DNA of 64,000 nucleotides, from assembly GCA_025457915.1 (NCBI GenBank), contig JALOTL010000001.1, positions 227,022-291,021 of the forward strand. Direction: 5' to 3'. Of the stretch, positions 52,971 to 62,905 are shown in pieces; the stretch's first letter is position 1, and every line of letters begins with the position of its first letter. The notes under the pieces are model-generated. The model saw only the letters and a program-made list of their open reading frames with translations, searched no databases and had not been told where the DNA came from. Source of the DNA: Spirochaetota bacterium. Its GTDB lineage: Bacteria > Spirochaetota > UBA4802 > UBA5550. The position numbers and the translations under genes are program-made.

Positions 52971-54026
52971 ATGGAAGACTTCAGATTGGTCTGTAATGAT
53001 AAGCTAGATGAAGATTTAAACCAGGAAAAAAGCTTAAGGCCGTCCAGGTTCAATGAATTCATCGGCCAGAAAAAAATAACCGATAACCTCGCTGTTTTCA
53101 TCCAATCGGCCAAGATGCGGAAGCAGCCTCTCGATCACGTCCTTCTCGCGGGGCCTCCCGGGCTCGGAAAGACGACCCTGGCTTTCATCATCGCGAATGA
53201 ACTCGAGGTGAACATAAAGGCGACCTCCGCTCCAGTCATCGACAAGGCCGGCGATCTGGCCTCCATTTTGACTTCGCTTGAAGAAAACGATGTTCTATTC
53301 GTTGACGAGATACACAGGTTGTCCCCGGCAATCGAGGAAATTCTTTATCCGGCAATGGAGGACGGGCATATTGACATATTGGTCGGGCAGGGCATCGGCG
53401 CGAAAACCATCAAACTCAACCTTTCCCCCTTCACGCTTATCGGAGCGACTACGAGGACCGGACTTCTGACCTCGGCCCTCAGGGACAGGTTCGGCATCCC
53501 CCTTCGCCTCGATTATTATGATACAGATGATCTGAAAGGGATAGCCAGGAGGTCCTCGAGGATACTCGGCATAGGCCTCGACGACGATGCGGCCCTTGAA
53601 ATCGCCCGCCGTTCAAGAAGGACCCCGCGTATTGTAAACAGGCTGCTGAAAAGAATAACCGATTTTACAACCGTGAAGGGCATGAGCAGAATAGATCTCC
53701 AGATGACGAAATTTTCACTTGAAAAGCTTGATATAGATGAAATTGGACTTGATGAGATGGACAGGAAAATCCTTCATACCATAATTGATAAATACGAGGG
53801 AGGACCGGTCGGGATTAAAACCATAGCCATATCCGTAGGCGAGGAAGTGGACACTCTTGAAGACTATTATGAGCCTTTTCTGGTGCAGATCGGACTGTTA
53901 AAGCGCACCCCGAGAGGGAGAATGGCCACGAGAAGGGCATACGACCACCTGGGATTAAAATATGAAAATAAGGATGAAGACCTCCAGGAAAATCTTTTTA
54001 ACAATCCGGAAGACGGACTGTCATAA
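52971..54026 (+). CDS. ruvB: Holliday junction branch-migration ATPase RuvB
   Basis: 351 residues, normal length. [11 protein letters not shown], Walker [16 protein letters not shown] (about 58-72), Walker [11 protein letters not shown], sensor [19 protein letters not shown] and the C-terminal winged-helix [20 protein letters not shown] are all present. It drives branch migration with RuvA; ruvA and ruvC are not in the window. Confidence 0.97.
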   Translation: MEDFRLVCNDKLDEDLNQEKSLRPSRFNEFIGQKKITDNLAVFIQSAKMRKQPLDHVLLAGPPGLGKTTLAFIIANELEVNIKATSAPVIDKAGDLASILTSLEENDVLFVDEIHRLSPAIEEILYPAMEDGHIDILVGQGIGAKTIKLNLSPFTLIGATTRTGLLTSALRDRFGIPLRLDYYDTDDLKGIARRSSRILGIGLDDDAALEIARRSRRTPRIVNRLLKRITDFTTVKGMSRIDLQMTKFSLEKLDIDEIGLDEMDRKILHTIIDKYEGGPVGIKTIAISVGEEVDTLEDYYEPFLVQIGLLKRTPRGRMATRRAYDHLGLKYENKDEDLQENLFNNPEDGLS

Positions 54027-54051
54027 GTGAAAGGGGTTTAAAGAACCGTAC

Positions 54052-57000
54052 ATGAAAAAAGATTTTAAATTCAGGGAGATACCGTATAACTACACCTCCT
54101 TTTCCGATAAGGAGATAGTCCTCAAGTATTTCGATGAAGATACCTGGGACATCCTTGACAGCCTGAGGAACCAGAGGGTGACCGGCAGGAGCGCCAGGCT
54201 TTTTTTCGAAATTCTGGGGGATATATTCATAATCGACAGGAACCCGTACATCTTCAATGACATTCTTGAAAACAGAAAAAAGCGAAACAAGCTGAAACGG
54301 CTTCACAGGGCAAGGATCGATGCGATAGAAAAGAATGCGGACAATCCCATTGTGTTCAAGCTGATAGAAAAGGCCAGGGACAAGGACAGGCGGTTTTTCG
54401 CGGATTTTTCCCAGGAAAAAAGACAGAGGAAGAAAATATTTTCCGTTCTGAGCCAGATTCTTTCCCGCAAGAACATACATTTTTCCGCCTTCCACAAGGT
54501 GTCCCACGTCACCGACGCAACCGACTGGAGGGTCGAATACCCCGAGGTCGTTGTATATCCGGAAAACGTTTCCGAAATCATCGGGCTGGTCAGATCCGCG
54601 AAAAAACTCAATCTGAAGATCATACCCAGGGGCGGTGGTACCGGATTGACCGGCGGCGCAATTCCGGTCGAAAAAAACACCATGGTGATAAATACCGAGA
54701 AAATGCGCGGAATTGGCGACATTAAAACCGTCAACGACGGCGGTATAAATATCCCGCTGATAGATGTTGAGGCCGGGGTCGTAACTGAAAGCGTAACCGA
54801 TTACTGCAAGGAGAGGGGTTATATATTTGCCACGGATCCCACATCGGCATGGGCTTCGACCATCGGGGGCAACATAGCGGAAAATTGCGGCGGGAAAAAG
54901 GCCGTAATGTGGGGTACGGCCATAGACAATCTCCATTCCTTCAGGATTGTCAACGCGCTGGGTCAGCTTATAGAAGTAAGGAGAAGGAACCATCCATACC
55001 GTAAAATAAATCCCGATGAAGACGTAACTTTCGACATATACAGATTGAGAAGAAGAAGGGACGACGTCCTCCTGAAGAGCATAACGATAAAGGGGACCGA
55101 CATCAGGAAAAAAGGGATCGGGAAGGACATCACGAACAAGGCCCTTGGCGGGGTGCCCGGCATACAGAAGGAGGGCGGAGACGGACTTATCGTGTCGGCA
55201 AGGTTTGTTCTCTACACGCCTTTCGATTTTGTCCGTACCATATGCATGGAGTTTTTCGGGAACAACCTGATCAACGCATCCAAGGCCATAATAGACATAA
55301 AGGATTTTTTTCAGGACGACAAGAACGTCCATCTGACGGCGCTGGAACACTTTGACGAAAAATACGTAATCGCCATAAACTACCGCAACAAGTCGGACAG
55401 GAGCGATATTCCCAAGGCGATCCTGCTCGTTGATATTGAAAGCAACAATGAATCTGGGCTGGACATCGCGTGCGATAAAATCATCGATGCCATCAGGAAG
55501 TACAACCTGGAGGCCTTCGTGGCAAAAGACGAGGAGACCAGGGATCTGTTCTGGAAGGACAGGAAAAATCTGGGGGCGATCGCGCGGCATACAAATGCCT
55601 TTAAATTGAATGAGGACGTGGTCATACCTATTGAATCCCTGCCGGATTTCGCTGATTTTATTGAAAAGCTGAATTTCCAGAGAGAGCTTGAAAACAACCT
55701 GGATATCGCCGAAGAAATAAAAAAATATATCGCAAGCAAAAGCAATCCGGATGACCAGTTTTTCAGCAGTAAAGTTAACGGCTTCCTGTCAAGACTCGAC
55801 GAGGCCGCTGAAACATACAGGCTTTATCTGGATAATATCGAGGCGCCCGCAAGAAATATTTTAAAAGACCCGGGCGGGATCAGCGACGACAGGAGCATTT
55901 TGCAGCTCTCAAGGGACAACGTGCTCAACGTCAGCATAGAAAACAACATCGTCACCGGCTTCAGGCAGACCTTCCATGGATACGACGAGATTATCAACGG
56001 GTTCAACGAGACCGTTGCTGATCTTCAGAGCAAAAAAATAATAATAGCGACCCACATGCATGCCGGTGACGGCAATGTCCATGTGAACATACCGGTTTTT
56101 TCAAATGATTACAGGATGCTTCAAAAAGCAAACGATACCGCCGGAATAATAATGAAAAGGACAACTGACCTCGGCGGCGTAATTTCCGGGGAGCATGGAA
56201 TAGGCCTAACGAAGCTGAAGTTCATCAGCCAGGACATCCTTGATGAATACGCGAAATACAAGCACGAGTATGATCCTGAAGATCTTTTCAATCCGGGGAA
56301 GCTCAGGTCAAATTTTCCGGAAAGCGTGATTTACACGCCGTCACTCAACCTGCTTGAAATGGAGGCCTTCATCCTCGAGGCCGCGGACCTCAACAATCTT
56401 ACCGTATCGATTTCATCATGCATCAGGTGCGGTAAATGCAAGGAGGTCTGCAACACCCATTATCCCAGCGGGACCATGTTTTACAGCCCGAGAAACAAAA
56501 TTCTCGGGGTGTCCCTGATAACAGAGGCGGTCCTGTACGAGGTCCAGACGCAGAATACCCTGAGCTTTAAAAATTTCAAAATGCTGAGGGAGATATCTGA
56601 CCATTGCACCATGTGCCATAATTGCCTGGCACCATGTCCCGTAAGCATTGATTTCGGCGACGTAACGCTTTCGATAAGGGACCTTCTCGTGGAAAGAAAG
56701 AGGACCAAGTTCAAGCTCGTCACGAACCTCGTCCTTTTTTATCTGAAGAGGAGGGGATATCTGATCAACAAAATCTTCAGATTTGCCTTGCTAAAAGGGG
56801 CATACACGGCGCAAAGAACCGGCTATTATCTGAACAAACCCTTTTCAAAGCTGACCGGTTTCGTGGCTCCGAAGATAAACAGCATGTTGAAGGCCAAGCT
56901 CCCGAAATCAGGCAGCATAAGCATTCGCGAAGCCCTCGGGCTCAAGGGGACGGACACGTTTTTTTCGTTTTACGACCCGAACAAGCCTATCGTCAAAAGC

Positions 57001-57762
57001 GTGGTTTATTTTCCGGGATGCGGATCTGAAAGGCTTTTCCCGGAAATCAGCATCTCGGTAATCTCTCTTTTGTATAACGCGGGGATCAGGGTGGTGATAC
57101 CGCCGGAATATCTGTGCTGCGGCTACCCGTTTCTGGCTAACGGCAAGGTGAAGCAGGCCGAGACCAAGAGCAATGAAAACAGGGTCATTCTTCACAGGAT
57201 GGCGGCCATAATAAGATATATGGGAATTGAGGACGTCGTTGTGTCCTGCGGCACCTGTTACGAAATGCTGGAGAAATACAGCATAGAGAATATATTCCCT
57301 AATTCGTCCATAATCGATGTCAATGAATTCATTGCCAGGGAAAACCTCTACAGGGCAGACATGAAGGGAAGGATCCTCTATCATAATCCGTGCCATTCTC
57401 CGCTCAAGCGTTTAGGCGTTGAAAAAACATTTAAGGCGATTTTCGGCGTCAGGCCCGTTACCATCCCCAACTGCTGCGGGGAGGGCGGGACCCTGTCGCT
57501 TTCGACACCGGACATAGCGAATTCCCTCAGGGAGAGGAAAAAAGAAAATATTGCCGTGCACCTGGGCAAAAAGGAAAAGGCCGTGGTAATTACGACCTGC
57601 CCCAGCTGCGTCCAGGGCCTCAACCGGATAAACAACAAGGTGTCTGTGACAGGGAAGGCCCTTTCCGTCTATCTGGCAGAGGAGTTGTTCGGCCAGGGCT
57701 GGAAGAGGAAATTTCTTAAAGAGGCGAAAAAATCGAAGGGCATTGAAAGAATCATACTGTAA
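54052..57762 (+). CDS. FAD-linked oxidase/Fe-S (CCG) fusion oxidoreductase
   Basis: 1236 residues. The N-terminal half (about 140-770) is a FAD-linked oxidase of the D-lactate/glycolate type (IIPRGGGTGLTGGAIP, THMHAGDGNVHVNIPV, SGEHGIGLTKL). Two ferredoxin motifs follow (CIRCGKCKEVCNTHYP and CTMCHNCLAPCPVS, about 788-870), then two CCG domains (FPGCGSERLFP, YLCCGYPF; HNPCHSPLKR, NCCGEGGTLS, TTCPSC). It probably oxidises a 2-hydroxy acid and passes electrons to a quinone or ferredoxin. A repeat copy starts one base after its stop. Confidence 0.9.
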   Translation: MKKDFKFREIPYNYTSFSDKEIVLKYFDEDTWDILDSLRNQRVTGRSARLFFEILGDIFIIDRNPYIFNDILENRKKRNKLKRLHRARIDAIEKNADNPIVFKLIEKARDKDRRFFADFSQEKRQRKKIFSVLSQILSRKNIHFSAFHKVSHVTDATDWRVEYPEVVVYPENVSEIIGLVRSAKKLNLKIIPRGGGTGLTGGAIPVEKNTMVINTEKMRGIGDIKTVNDGGINIPLIDVEAGVVTESVTDYCKERGYIFATDPTSAWASTIGGNIAENCGGKKAVMWGTAIDNLHSFRIVNALGQLIEVRRRNHPYRKINPDEDVTFDIYRLRRRRDDVLLKSITIKGTDIRKKGIGKDITNKALGGVPGIQKEGGDGLIVSARFVLYTPFDFVRTICMEFFGNNLINASKAIIDIKDFFQDDKNVHLTALEHFDEKYVIAINYRNKSDRSDIPKAILLVDIESNNESGLDIACDKIIDAIRKYNLEAFVAKDEETRDLFWKDRKNLGAIARHTNAFKLNEDVVIPIESLPDFADFIEKLNFQRELENNLDIAEEIKKYIASKSNPDDQFFSSKVNGFLSRLDEAAETYRLYLDNIEAPARNILKDPGGISDDRSILQLSRDNVLNVSIENNIVTGFRQTFHGYDEIINGFNETVADLQSKKIIIATHMHAGDGNVHVNIPVFSNDYRMLQKANDTAGIIMKRTTDLGGVISGEHGIGLTKLKFISQDILDEYAKYKHEYDPEDLFNPGKLRSNFPESVIYTPSLNLLEMEAFILEAADLNNLTVSISSCIRCGKCKEVCNTHYPSGTMFYSPRNKILGVSLITEAVLYEVQTQNTLSFKNFKMLREISDHCTMCHNCLAPCPVSIDFGDVTLSIRDLLVERKRTKFKLVTNLVLFYLKRRGYLINKIFRFALLKGAYTAQRTGYYLNKPFSKLTGFVAPKINSMLKAKLPKSGSISIREALGLKGTDTFFSFYDPNKPIVKSVVYFPGCGSERLFPEISISVISLLYNAGIRVVIPPEYLCCGYPFLANGKVKQAETKSNENRVILHRMAAIIRYMGIEDVVVSCGTCYEMLEKYSIENIFPNSSIIDVNEFIARENLYRADMKGRILYHNPCHSPLKRLGVEKTFKAIFGVRPVTIPNCCGEGGTLSLSTPDIANSLRERKKENIAVHLGKKEKAVVITTCPSCVQGLNRINNKVSVTGKALSVYLAEELFGQGWKRKFLKEAKKSKGIERIIL

Positions 57763-57763
57763 T

Positions 57764-57990
57764 ATAAGGGAACCGCTAATATTCAAATCAGGATATTCCC
57801 TTGCGGGCACTTTCAATGTTTAAATCAGGGCGTTTACAAAAACCAGCTTTTTCATTTTAAAACTAATTAAAGGCTGGTTTTTTTTCTAGCGCCCTATGGT
57901 AGGAACAAAAACGGTTTTTTTTGTGATCACCCATTAGTTTTTTTCAGCGGATTTATTATGAAAAAACTAATTTATATATGCGCCCGTAAT
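57764..57990 (+). repeat. Interspersed structured repeat, copy 3 (long form)
   Basis: Starts ATAAGGGAACC immediately after a stop codon. Stems: AAGGGAA/TTCCCTT; outer CGGGC/GCCCG; AGGGCG/CGCCCT; AAAACCAGC/GCTGGTTTT; ACAAAAAC/GTTTTTTTTGT; ATTAGTTTTTT/AAAAAACTAAT. It is about 70-80 % identical to the copy at 62902 by eye. Confidence 0.88.
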
Positions 57991-58055
57991 TAAAGACTTA
58001 ATAAAATATAATCACCGGCCGAAAATATTATAGAATAACCTTTCGGGGAATACCT

Positions 58056-58730
58056 ATGAATATGAAAAAGAATTTCTTGATATTAACCATTCTGGCCCTT
58101 CCGATAATGATTTTTTCCCAGGAAAGCACGGACAAGAAGGCCGGATCGGATGCCCCAAAAAAAATCGAAAGCCAAATAAGCACTTCTATTCCGGTTCAGG
58201 CCCAGTACAGCGATGAATTTGCCATAAAAAACATTGAATTCAGCAGAAAAGTCGATCTGTTGGGTAAAGGGGATATCCTTGAGGTTAAGATGATGTTCGA
58301 TAACCTCAATGACGACCCCAAGGACCTTTATATTTTCGTAATAGCTTCCTACGAAAAGATTGAGAAAACTAAATCAAGCTTTGAAAGGCCCGTACCGGAG
58401 AAGGAAAGGATCAGGACCTTTGTGCCTTTTCCCAATAATATAGAAAATTTTAAATATCCCGATAAGGACAAGCAGGGAAATATAAAAAAGGATTATCAGG
58501 GCAGGGATAAATTCAAATATATCAAATTTCCAAAGGATCCGAAAGCGGGTATAGATCCTGCAACCCAGAAACCCTACAGGCTGACAGATAAGCTGCTTGT
58601 CGTGAGCGAGCACCTAAGCAAATACAGAAAAAATTTCTTTTATTTCAACGAGGTCGCCATTCTTGTCTTTGACAAGGACGGGAAGCCGGTTTTCAGGCAA
58701 TTATATAAACTCAAGGGATACAGAAGGTAA
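58056..58730 (+). CDS. Exported protein of unknown function
   Basis: 224 residues. A signal peptide (MKKNFLILTILALPIMIFSQE) precedes a soluble domain with a beta-rich core (FAIKNIEFSRKVDLLGKGDI, LEVKMMFDNLNDDPKDLYIF, VVSEHLSKYRKNFFYFNEVAI). CGGGGA is 8 bases before the ATG. I recognise no family; it may be a periplasmic or surface protein. Confidence 0.65.
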   Translation: MNMKKNFLILTILALPIMIFSQESTDKKAGSDAPKKIESQISTSIPVQAQYSDEFAIKNIEFSRKVDLLGKGDILEVKMMFDNLNDDPKDLYIFVIASYEKIEKTKSSFERPVPEKERIRTFVPFPNNIENFKYPDKDKQGNIKKDYQGRDKFKYIKFPKDPKAGIDPATQKPYRLTDKLLVVSEHLSKYRKNFFYFNEVAILVFDKDGKPVFRQLYKLKGYRR

Positions 58731-58753
58731 AGAGGCCAAAATCTGGCATTTAT

Positions 58754-58787
58754 AAAAACCCCGGAGTTTCCACGGGGTTTTTTTATT
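58754..58787 (+). terminator. Intrinsic terminator after the 58056 gene
   Basis: AAACCCCG-gagtttcca-CGGGGTTT followed by TTTTTATTT; strong stem. Confidence 0.88.
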
Positions 58788-58817
58788 TCAGAAGAAAAAA
58801 TCGGTAGAAGGCGGGTT

Positions 58818-59900
58818 TTAGCTGTTATCGGTCTCGAACTTTTTCATGAAAGACACGAGCTTTTCGACTCCTTCAACCGGCATCGGATTATATATGCTTG
58901 CCCTCATTCCTCCCACCGAACGGTGTCCCCTGAGATTTACCATTCCGTTTTTAGAGGCTTCCTTAAGGAATTTTTCATTGAGGTCGCTGGAATCAGTTGT
59001 ATAGGGAATATTCATGATGGACCTGTCTTCCCTTGCCGCGGTTCCCTTGAAGATTTTCGATTCATCCAGAAAATCGTAAAGAAGGGAGGCTTTTTTTTCA
59101 TTTATTTTCTGCATTGCCGCTGTTCCGCCGAGGTCCTTTATCCATTCAAAAACGAGCATGGCCATATAGACGCCGAAGGTAGGCGGTGTGTTGTAAAGGG
59201 ACTTGTTGTCGGAATGTGTTTTATAATTGAGCATGGTCGGCGTAATCTCCATGGCATGGCCGACAAGATCATCCCTGATAATCACTATTGTAAGCCCAGC
59301 CGGACCGATATTTTTTTGCGCCCCAGCAAAAATCAGAGCATACCCGGCCACGTCCATCGCTTCAGACAGAATGTTTGAAGACATGTCAGCGATAAGCGGT
59401 ATGTCTCCAGTATCGGGAATGGACGTATACCTGGTTCCCTCAATCGTGTTGTTCGTGCAGATATGGAAGTAGTCAACATTTTTGCTGAAAGAGGATTTTT
59501 CCGGTTTTGGGATGTAAGAGAAATTTTTGTCCTCTGAGGAGGCGATAATGTTGGCGGTGCCGTATTTTTTTGCTTCTGCTATCGCCCTCCTGGTCCATTC
59601 ACCGGTATGTATGAAATCTGCCGATTTATGCGTTTTAAAGAGGTTCAGAGGGACCATTGCAAACTGGCTGGATGCGCCGCCCTGCAGGAAAAGAACATGG
59701 TAATTTTTCGGGATGCCCATCAACTCCCTCAGCAGTGTTTCCGCCCTGTTGATTATTTCGTCGAAATCACCGGACCTGTGGCTCATTTCCATGACGGACA
59801 TGCCGGCGTTTCTGTATTCAACGAGCTCGGATGCCGCCTTTGATAGAACCTGTTCGGGTAAAGCGGAAGGGCCGGCTGAAAAATTAAAGACCCTGGACAT
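58818..59900 (-). CDS. serC: Phosphoserine aminotransferase
   Basis: 360 residues. RVFNFSAGPSALPEQVL begins the protein; FLQGGASSQFAMVPLNL and ALIFAGAQKNIGPAGLT (PLP lysine in QKN) and HRSVGGMRASIYN are typical SerC motifs. It converts 3-phosphohydroxypyruvate and glutamate to phosphoserine. AGGAGAG precedes the ATG. It is divergent from the DUF1015 gene. Confidence 0.95.
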   Translation of the reverse strand: MSRVFNFSAGPSALPEQVLSKAASELVEYRNAGMSVMEMSHRSGDFDEIINRAETLLRELMGIPKNYHVLFLQGGASSQFAMVPLNLFKTHKSADFIHTGEWTRRAIAEAKKYGTANIIASSEDKNFSYIPKPEKSSFSKNVDYFHICTNNTIEGTRYTSIPDTGDIPLIADMSSNILSEAMDVAGYALIFAGAQKNIGPAGLTIVIIRDDLVGHAMEITPTMLNYKTHSDNKSLYNTPPTFGVYMAMLVFEWIKDLGGTAAMQKINEKKASLLYDFLDESKIFKGTAAREDRSIMNIPYTTDSSDLNEKFLKEASKNGMVNLRGHRSVGGMRASIYNPMPVEGVEKLVSFMKKFETDNS

Positions 59901-60121
59901 GTGAACTCTCCTTTACTGCTGTTTTTAGATAGGAATTTTCATGTTATGTACAGGAAAACGAGGTTTTGTGTCAATAAATTTTGCAATTGATTCTTTTGAT
60001 GCAATTCAGTCCATTACCGGATAAAAGACTCACGGGCTGATTTTTATTTCTTGAAAAAAAGGTGTGAAAATTGAACATGTCATTGTTTATTCTGCTTAAT
60101 CAATATATGAAGAGGAAAGAA

Positions 60122-61348
60122 ATGGCGAAGATCAGGAACTTCAAGGGGCTGAGGCCGGCGAAGGATCTGGCGGCAAAGATCTGCGAATTGCCATATGATG
60201 TGGTTTCATCCGTGGAGGCAAAATCGATCGCAAAGGGCAACAAATACAGTTTTTTTCATATATCAAAACCTGAAATCGATCTTCCTAAAGGTACGGACGT
60301 CCATGATGCCTCGGTCTATAAATCCGGCAAAAAGACCCTTGATTCTTTTATTAAAAAAGGATTCATGTTCCAGGATGAAGAATCAAGATTTTATCTTTAT
60401 TCCCAGGTGATGGATGGCAGGACTCAGACCGGTCTTGTAGCCTGCGTTTCCATCGATGATTACCTTGAGGACAGGATCAAAAAGCACGAGTTGACCAGGG
60501 AGGACAAGGAACTGGACAGGACCGCCCATCTGGACCAGTTAAATGCGAATACAGGTCCGGTATTTCTTTTTTTCCATGAGGATGGGACAAAGAAGGGACT
60601 TTTTGAAAGGACTCTTGAAGTAAAACCGGAATATGATATTACGACGGATGACGGAGTCAGGCACATATTCAGGGTAATAACCGATGATCAAACAATAAAT
60701 GAATTCGTGAAGGCGTTCTCCGATACAACGCTTTACATAGCAGACGGTCATCACAGGGCGGCTTCGGCGGTGAGGGTCGGGACGGAGAGAAGAAAAAAAA
60801 CGCCGGGCTATACCGGCAACGAAGAGTTCAACTGGTTTCTTGGCGTCATATTCCCGCATGATCAGCTGAGGATCATGCCGTATAACAGGGCGGTGCAGGA
60901 TCTGAACGGCATGGGAAAGATTGAGTTTTTTGAAAAGGTGGCCTTGAGTTTTACGATTTCTAAAAGCGGGCCGAAAACGCCATATTCAGTGCGTTCCTTT
61001 TCAATGTACATCGATGGTGAATGGTTTACACTTGCCCCGAAATTCGATGTATCATCAGACCCCGTCGAAGGCCTTGATGTGCAGATTTTACAGAAAAAAC
61101 TCCTTGATCCAATCCTGGGAATCAAAGACCCCCGAAAGGATGAACGGATAGAATTCATCGGCGGAATCAGGGGTGCCGGCGAACTGGAAAAGCTCGTGAA
61201 TTCCGGCGACTTTGCCGTTGCCTTTTCAATGTATCCGACAACGATTGAACAGCTGATTGAAGTATCTGACTCGGGAAAGACCATGCCTCCAAAATCAACA
61301 TGGTTTGAGCCTAAATTACGAAGCGGGCTGGTCCTTCATCTTTTATAA
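60122..61348 (+). CDS. DUF1015 protein
   Basis: 408 residues from ATG 60122 with AGAGGAA upstream; the track adds 17 residues. KIRNFKGLRPAKDLAAKICELPYDVVS, DGHHRAASAVRVGTERR and TWFEPKLRSGLVLHLL are hallmarks of DUF1015 (UPF, HTP-kinase-like family). It is often found next to serine-biosynthesis genes; here serC is divergent. Function unknown, but a link to serine is plausible. Confidence 0.9.
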   Translation: MAKIRNFKGLRPAKDLAAKICELPYDVVSSVEAKSIAKGNKYSFFHISKPEIDLPKGTDVHDASVYKSGKKTLDSFIKKGFMFQDEESRFYLYSQVMDGRTQTGLVACVSIDDYLEDRIKKHELTREDKELDRTAHLDQLNANTGPVFLFFHEDGTKKGLFERTLEVKPEYDITTDDGVRHIFRVITDDQTINEFVKAFSDTTLYIADGHHRAASAVRVGTERRKKTPGYTGNEEFNWFLGVIFPHDQLRIMPYNRAVQDLNGMGKIEFFEKVALSFTISKSGPKTPYSVRSFSMYIDGEWFTLAPKFDVSSDPVEGLDVQILQKKLLDPILGIKDPRKDERIEFIGGIRGAGELEKLVNSGDFAVAFSMYPTTIEQLIEVSDSGKTMPPKSTWFEPKLRSGLVLHLL

Positions 61349-61354
61349 TAAGAT

Positions 61355-61594
61355 CTACAGGCCGGCTGATTTCATTATTATGGAGATGAGTTTTCTACCG
61401 GCAATTTTTTTCGATGCTGTTCCGGTAAAACTATGGATATACTTTGTCACTCTCGCTATCAGGAAAGGATCCAGATTGATTTCATGGACCTCGGTTACGG
61501 AGGCGTTTCGCTCAGATGATGTCCCGGAAACGGTTTTACCCTGCGGTTCGAATAGCGATGGGTCTGTTTGATTTTTCATCATCATGTTTATCAC
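61355..61594 (-). CDS. Possible small hypothetical protein
   Basis: 79 residues in a 459-bp gap between two plus-strand genes. The ATG is preceded by GGTGAT, a weak ribosome-binding site. Composition is plausible for a protein (ERNASVTEVHEINLDPFLIA) but I recognise no family. It could be chance. The rest of the gap (61595-61807) is AT-rich and carries no feature that I can support. Confidence 0.3.
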   Translation of the reverse strand: MINMMMKNQTDPSLFEPQGKTVSGTSSERNASVTEVHEINLDPFLIARVTKYIHSFTGTASKKIAGRKLISIIMKSAGL

Positions 61595-61807
61595 CGGCCG
61601 TGAACCATGATATACCGCCGTGCTGCGGAAACTGGATACGTTTGAGGAAGCGTTAATGTTTGTTTTTTATGCTTCCTTAACTTTATTTTCGATAAAAAAA
61701 TGCATTTTGATTATTATTATTTAATAATTGGGTTTTTTTTAATATTTTTTCATTCTTGTCTTGTTATATTTATTGAGAATTTTCGCCTTACAAAAGACAT
61801 ACAGTAA

Positions 61808-62905
61808 ATGAAACTAAAAAAAAGTGTGTTTATAATATCAGCGGGTTTTTTTATTGCCGCCTCTTTGAATTCAGGCTCCTTGCCGGCACAGGATGCATCG
61901 GCGTATGACTGGTATGACTATCAGCCCGAACAGAAAAGCATAAAGACGGTCAACGGGAAATTTTATGCCTACATAGTCCTTCTTTTTAATGAAAATCCGC
62001 ATTTCGTCAACATCATACAGAAGGATACTATTCCTTTAAAGGTCATCGGCGACGAGGGCTTCCATATTAAGGCGTACAAATCATATCTCAACACCCTCAG
62101 GGATGGCCCCATGGGAAAATTAGCCCAGCAGATGCTTGCCGTCTACCTGGAACCAACGAAATACAATGATTCACATCTTGCTGAAATCGAAAACGCCCTA
62201 GTCAAATACAATATCATATTAAGATTCTCAAAAGATAAGAATTCCGGCAGCGACAGGATCATCCTGGATTACTGCATTTTCGGAAAAAAAGTCCAGGTAA
62301 CCGTCAAACACCCTCTTTTTGAAATCAGGGAAAAAATTTACAACATCCAGCCATTCATCTACTACGATGAATTCTCAACCAGTAATTCAACGTTTTATTT
62401 CAACATGATATACATCAACCCGGATGAGGTTAACAACGATTATATTATCGCTAAAAGAATAATAAACGGCGAAAACGTCAATTCGATGTTTTTTGTGGGG
62501 TCGAGGGTCACTGAAAACATGAGATACTGCCTCCAGCGGTCTTTCAGGGACAAGAAGTCGATCAAGGAAGAGATATGGAAAATGTTCGCAATACATGAGC
62601 TTACCCACAAGGTACTGAACAATAAATATAATTGTTTTGACCAGGTGACGGGAGAGGAGCTGTCACTTTCGGGCACGATCTACTATAATCCCTTCCTTGG
62701 CCTTTCGATACTGTACAGCTATCTGAACTACAATTCAATCAACCCGCACAGGGTTGCCGCGGTTAATTTCATCAAGTTCGTGGCGGAAAGGCAGGGGAAA
62801 AACGAGATGGTCGCAAAACCAGGCCTTTTGAAAAACATGACAGAATCCGAACTGAGGACCATGGCCAGGGAACATTTTAATTTTATGCTTGAAAAGGTGA
62901 AATAA
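61808..62905 (+). CDS. Exported HExxH metalloprotease-like protein
   Basis: 365 residues. A signal (KSVFIISAGFFIAASLNSGS) is followed by an unfamiliar domain. At about 259-263 is MFAIHELTHKVLNN, an HExxH motif (HELTH), with TGEELSLSGTIYYNPFLGL about 20 residues later as a possible third-ligand region. It is probably a periplasmic or secreted zinc peptidase-like protein; activity is unproven. A structured repeat begins inside its stop codon. Confidence 0.62.
   Translation: MKLKKSVFIISAGFFIAASLNSGSLPAQDASAYDWYDYQPEQKSIKTVNGKFYAYIVLLFNENPHFVNIIQKDTIPLKVIGDEGFHIKAYKSYLNTLRDGPMGKLAQQMLAVYLEPTKYNDSHLAEIENALVKYNIILRFSKDKNSGSDRIILDYCIFGKKVQVTVKHPLFEIREKIYNIQPFIYYDEFSTSNSTFYFNMIYINPDEVNNDYIIAKRIINGENVNSMFFVGSRVTENMRYCLQRSFRDKKSIKEEIWKMFAIHELTHKVLNNKYNCFDQVTGEELSLSGTIYYNPFLGLSILYSYLNYNSINPHRVAAVNFIKFVAERQGKNEMVAKPGLLKNMTESELRTMAREHFNFMLEKVK

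Noticed and set aside
53998-55590. 530-residue minus-strand ORF opposite ruvB end and the FAD/Fe-S gene
   Set aside because: It is antisense to a gene with clear FAD-binding motifs and reads as low-complexity Pro/Val/Tyr sequence without a family. It is a shadow of high-scoring coding sequence.
57764-57990. The long repeat as a simple transcription terminator
   Set aside because: Another copy lies between divergent genes and one is in reverse orientation, and the structure is far larger than an intrinsic terminator.
61535-61560. tRNA T-loop-like GGTTCGAAT
   Set aside because: The flanking bases do not form a T-stem, and no acceptor or anticodon arms were found around it.
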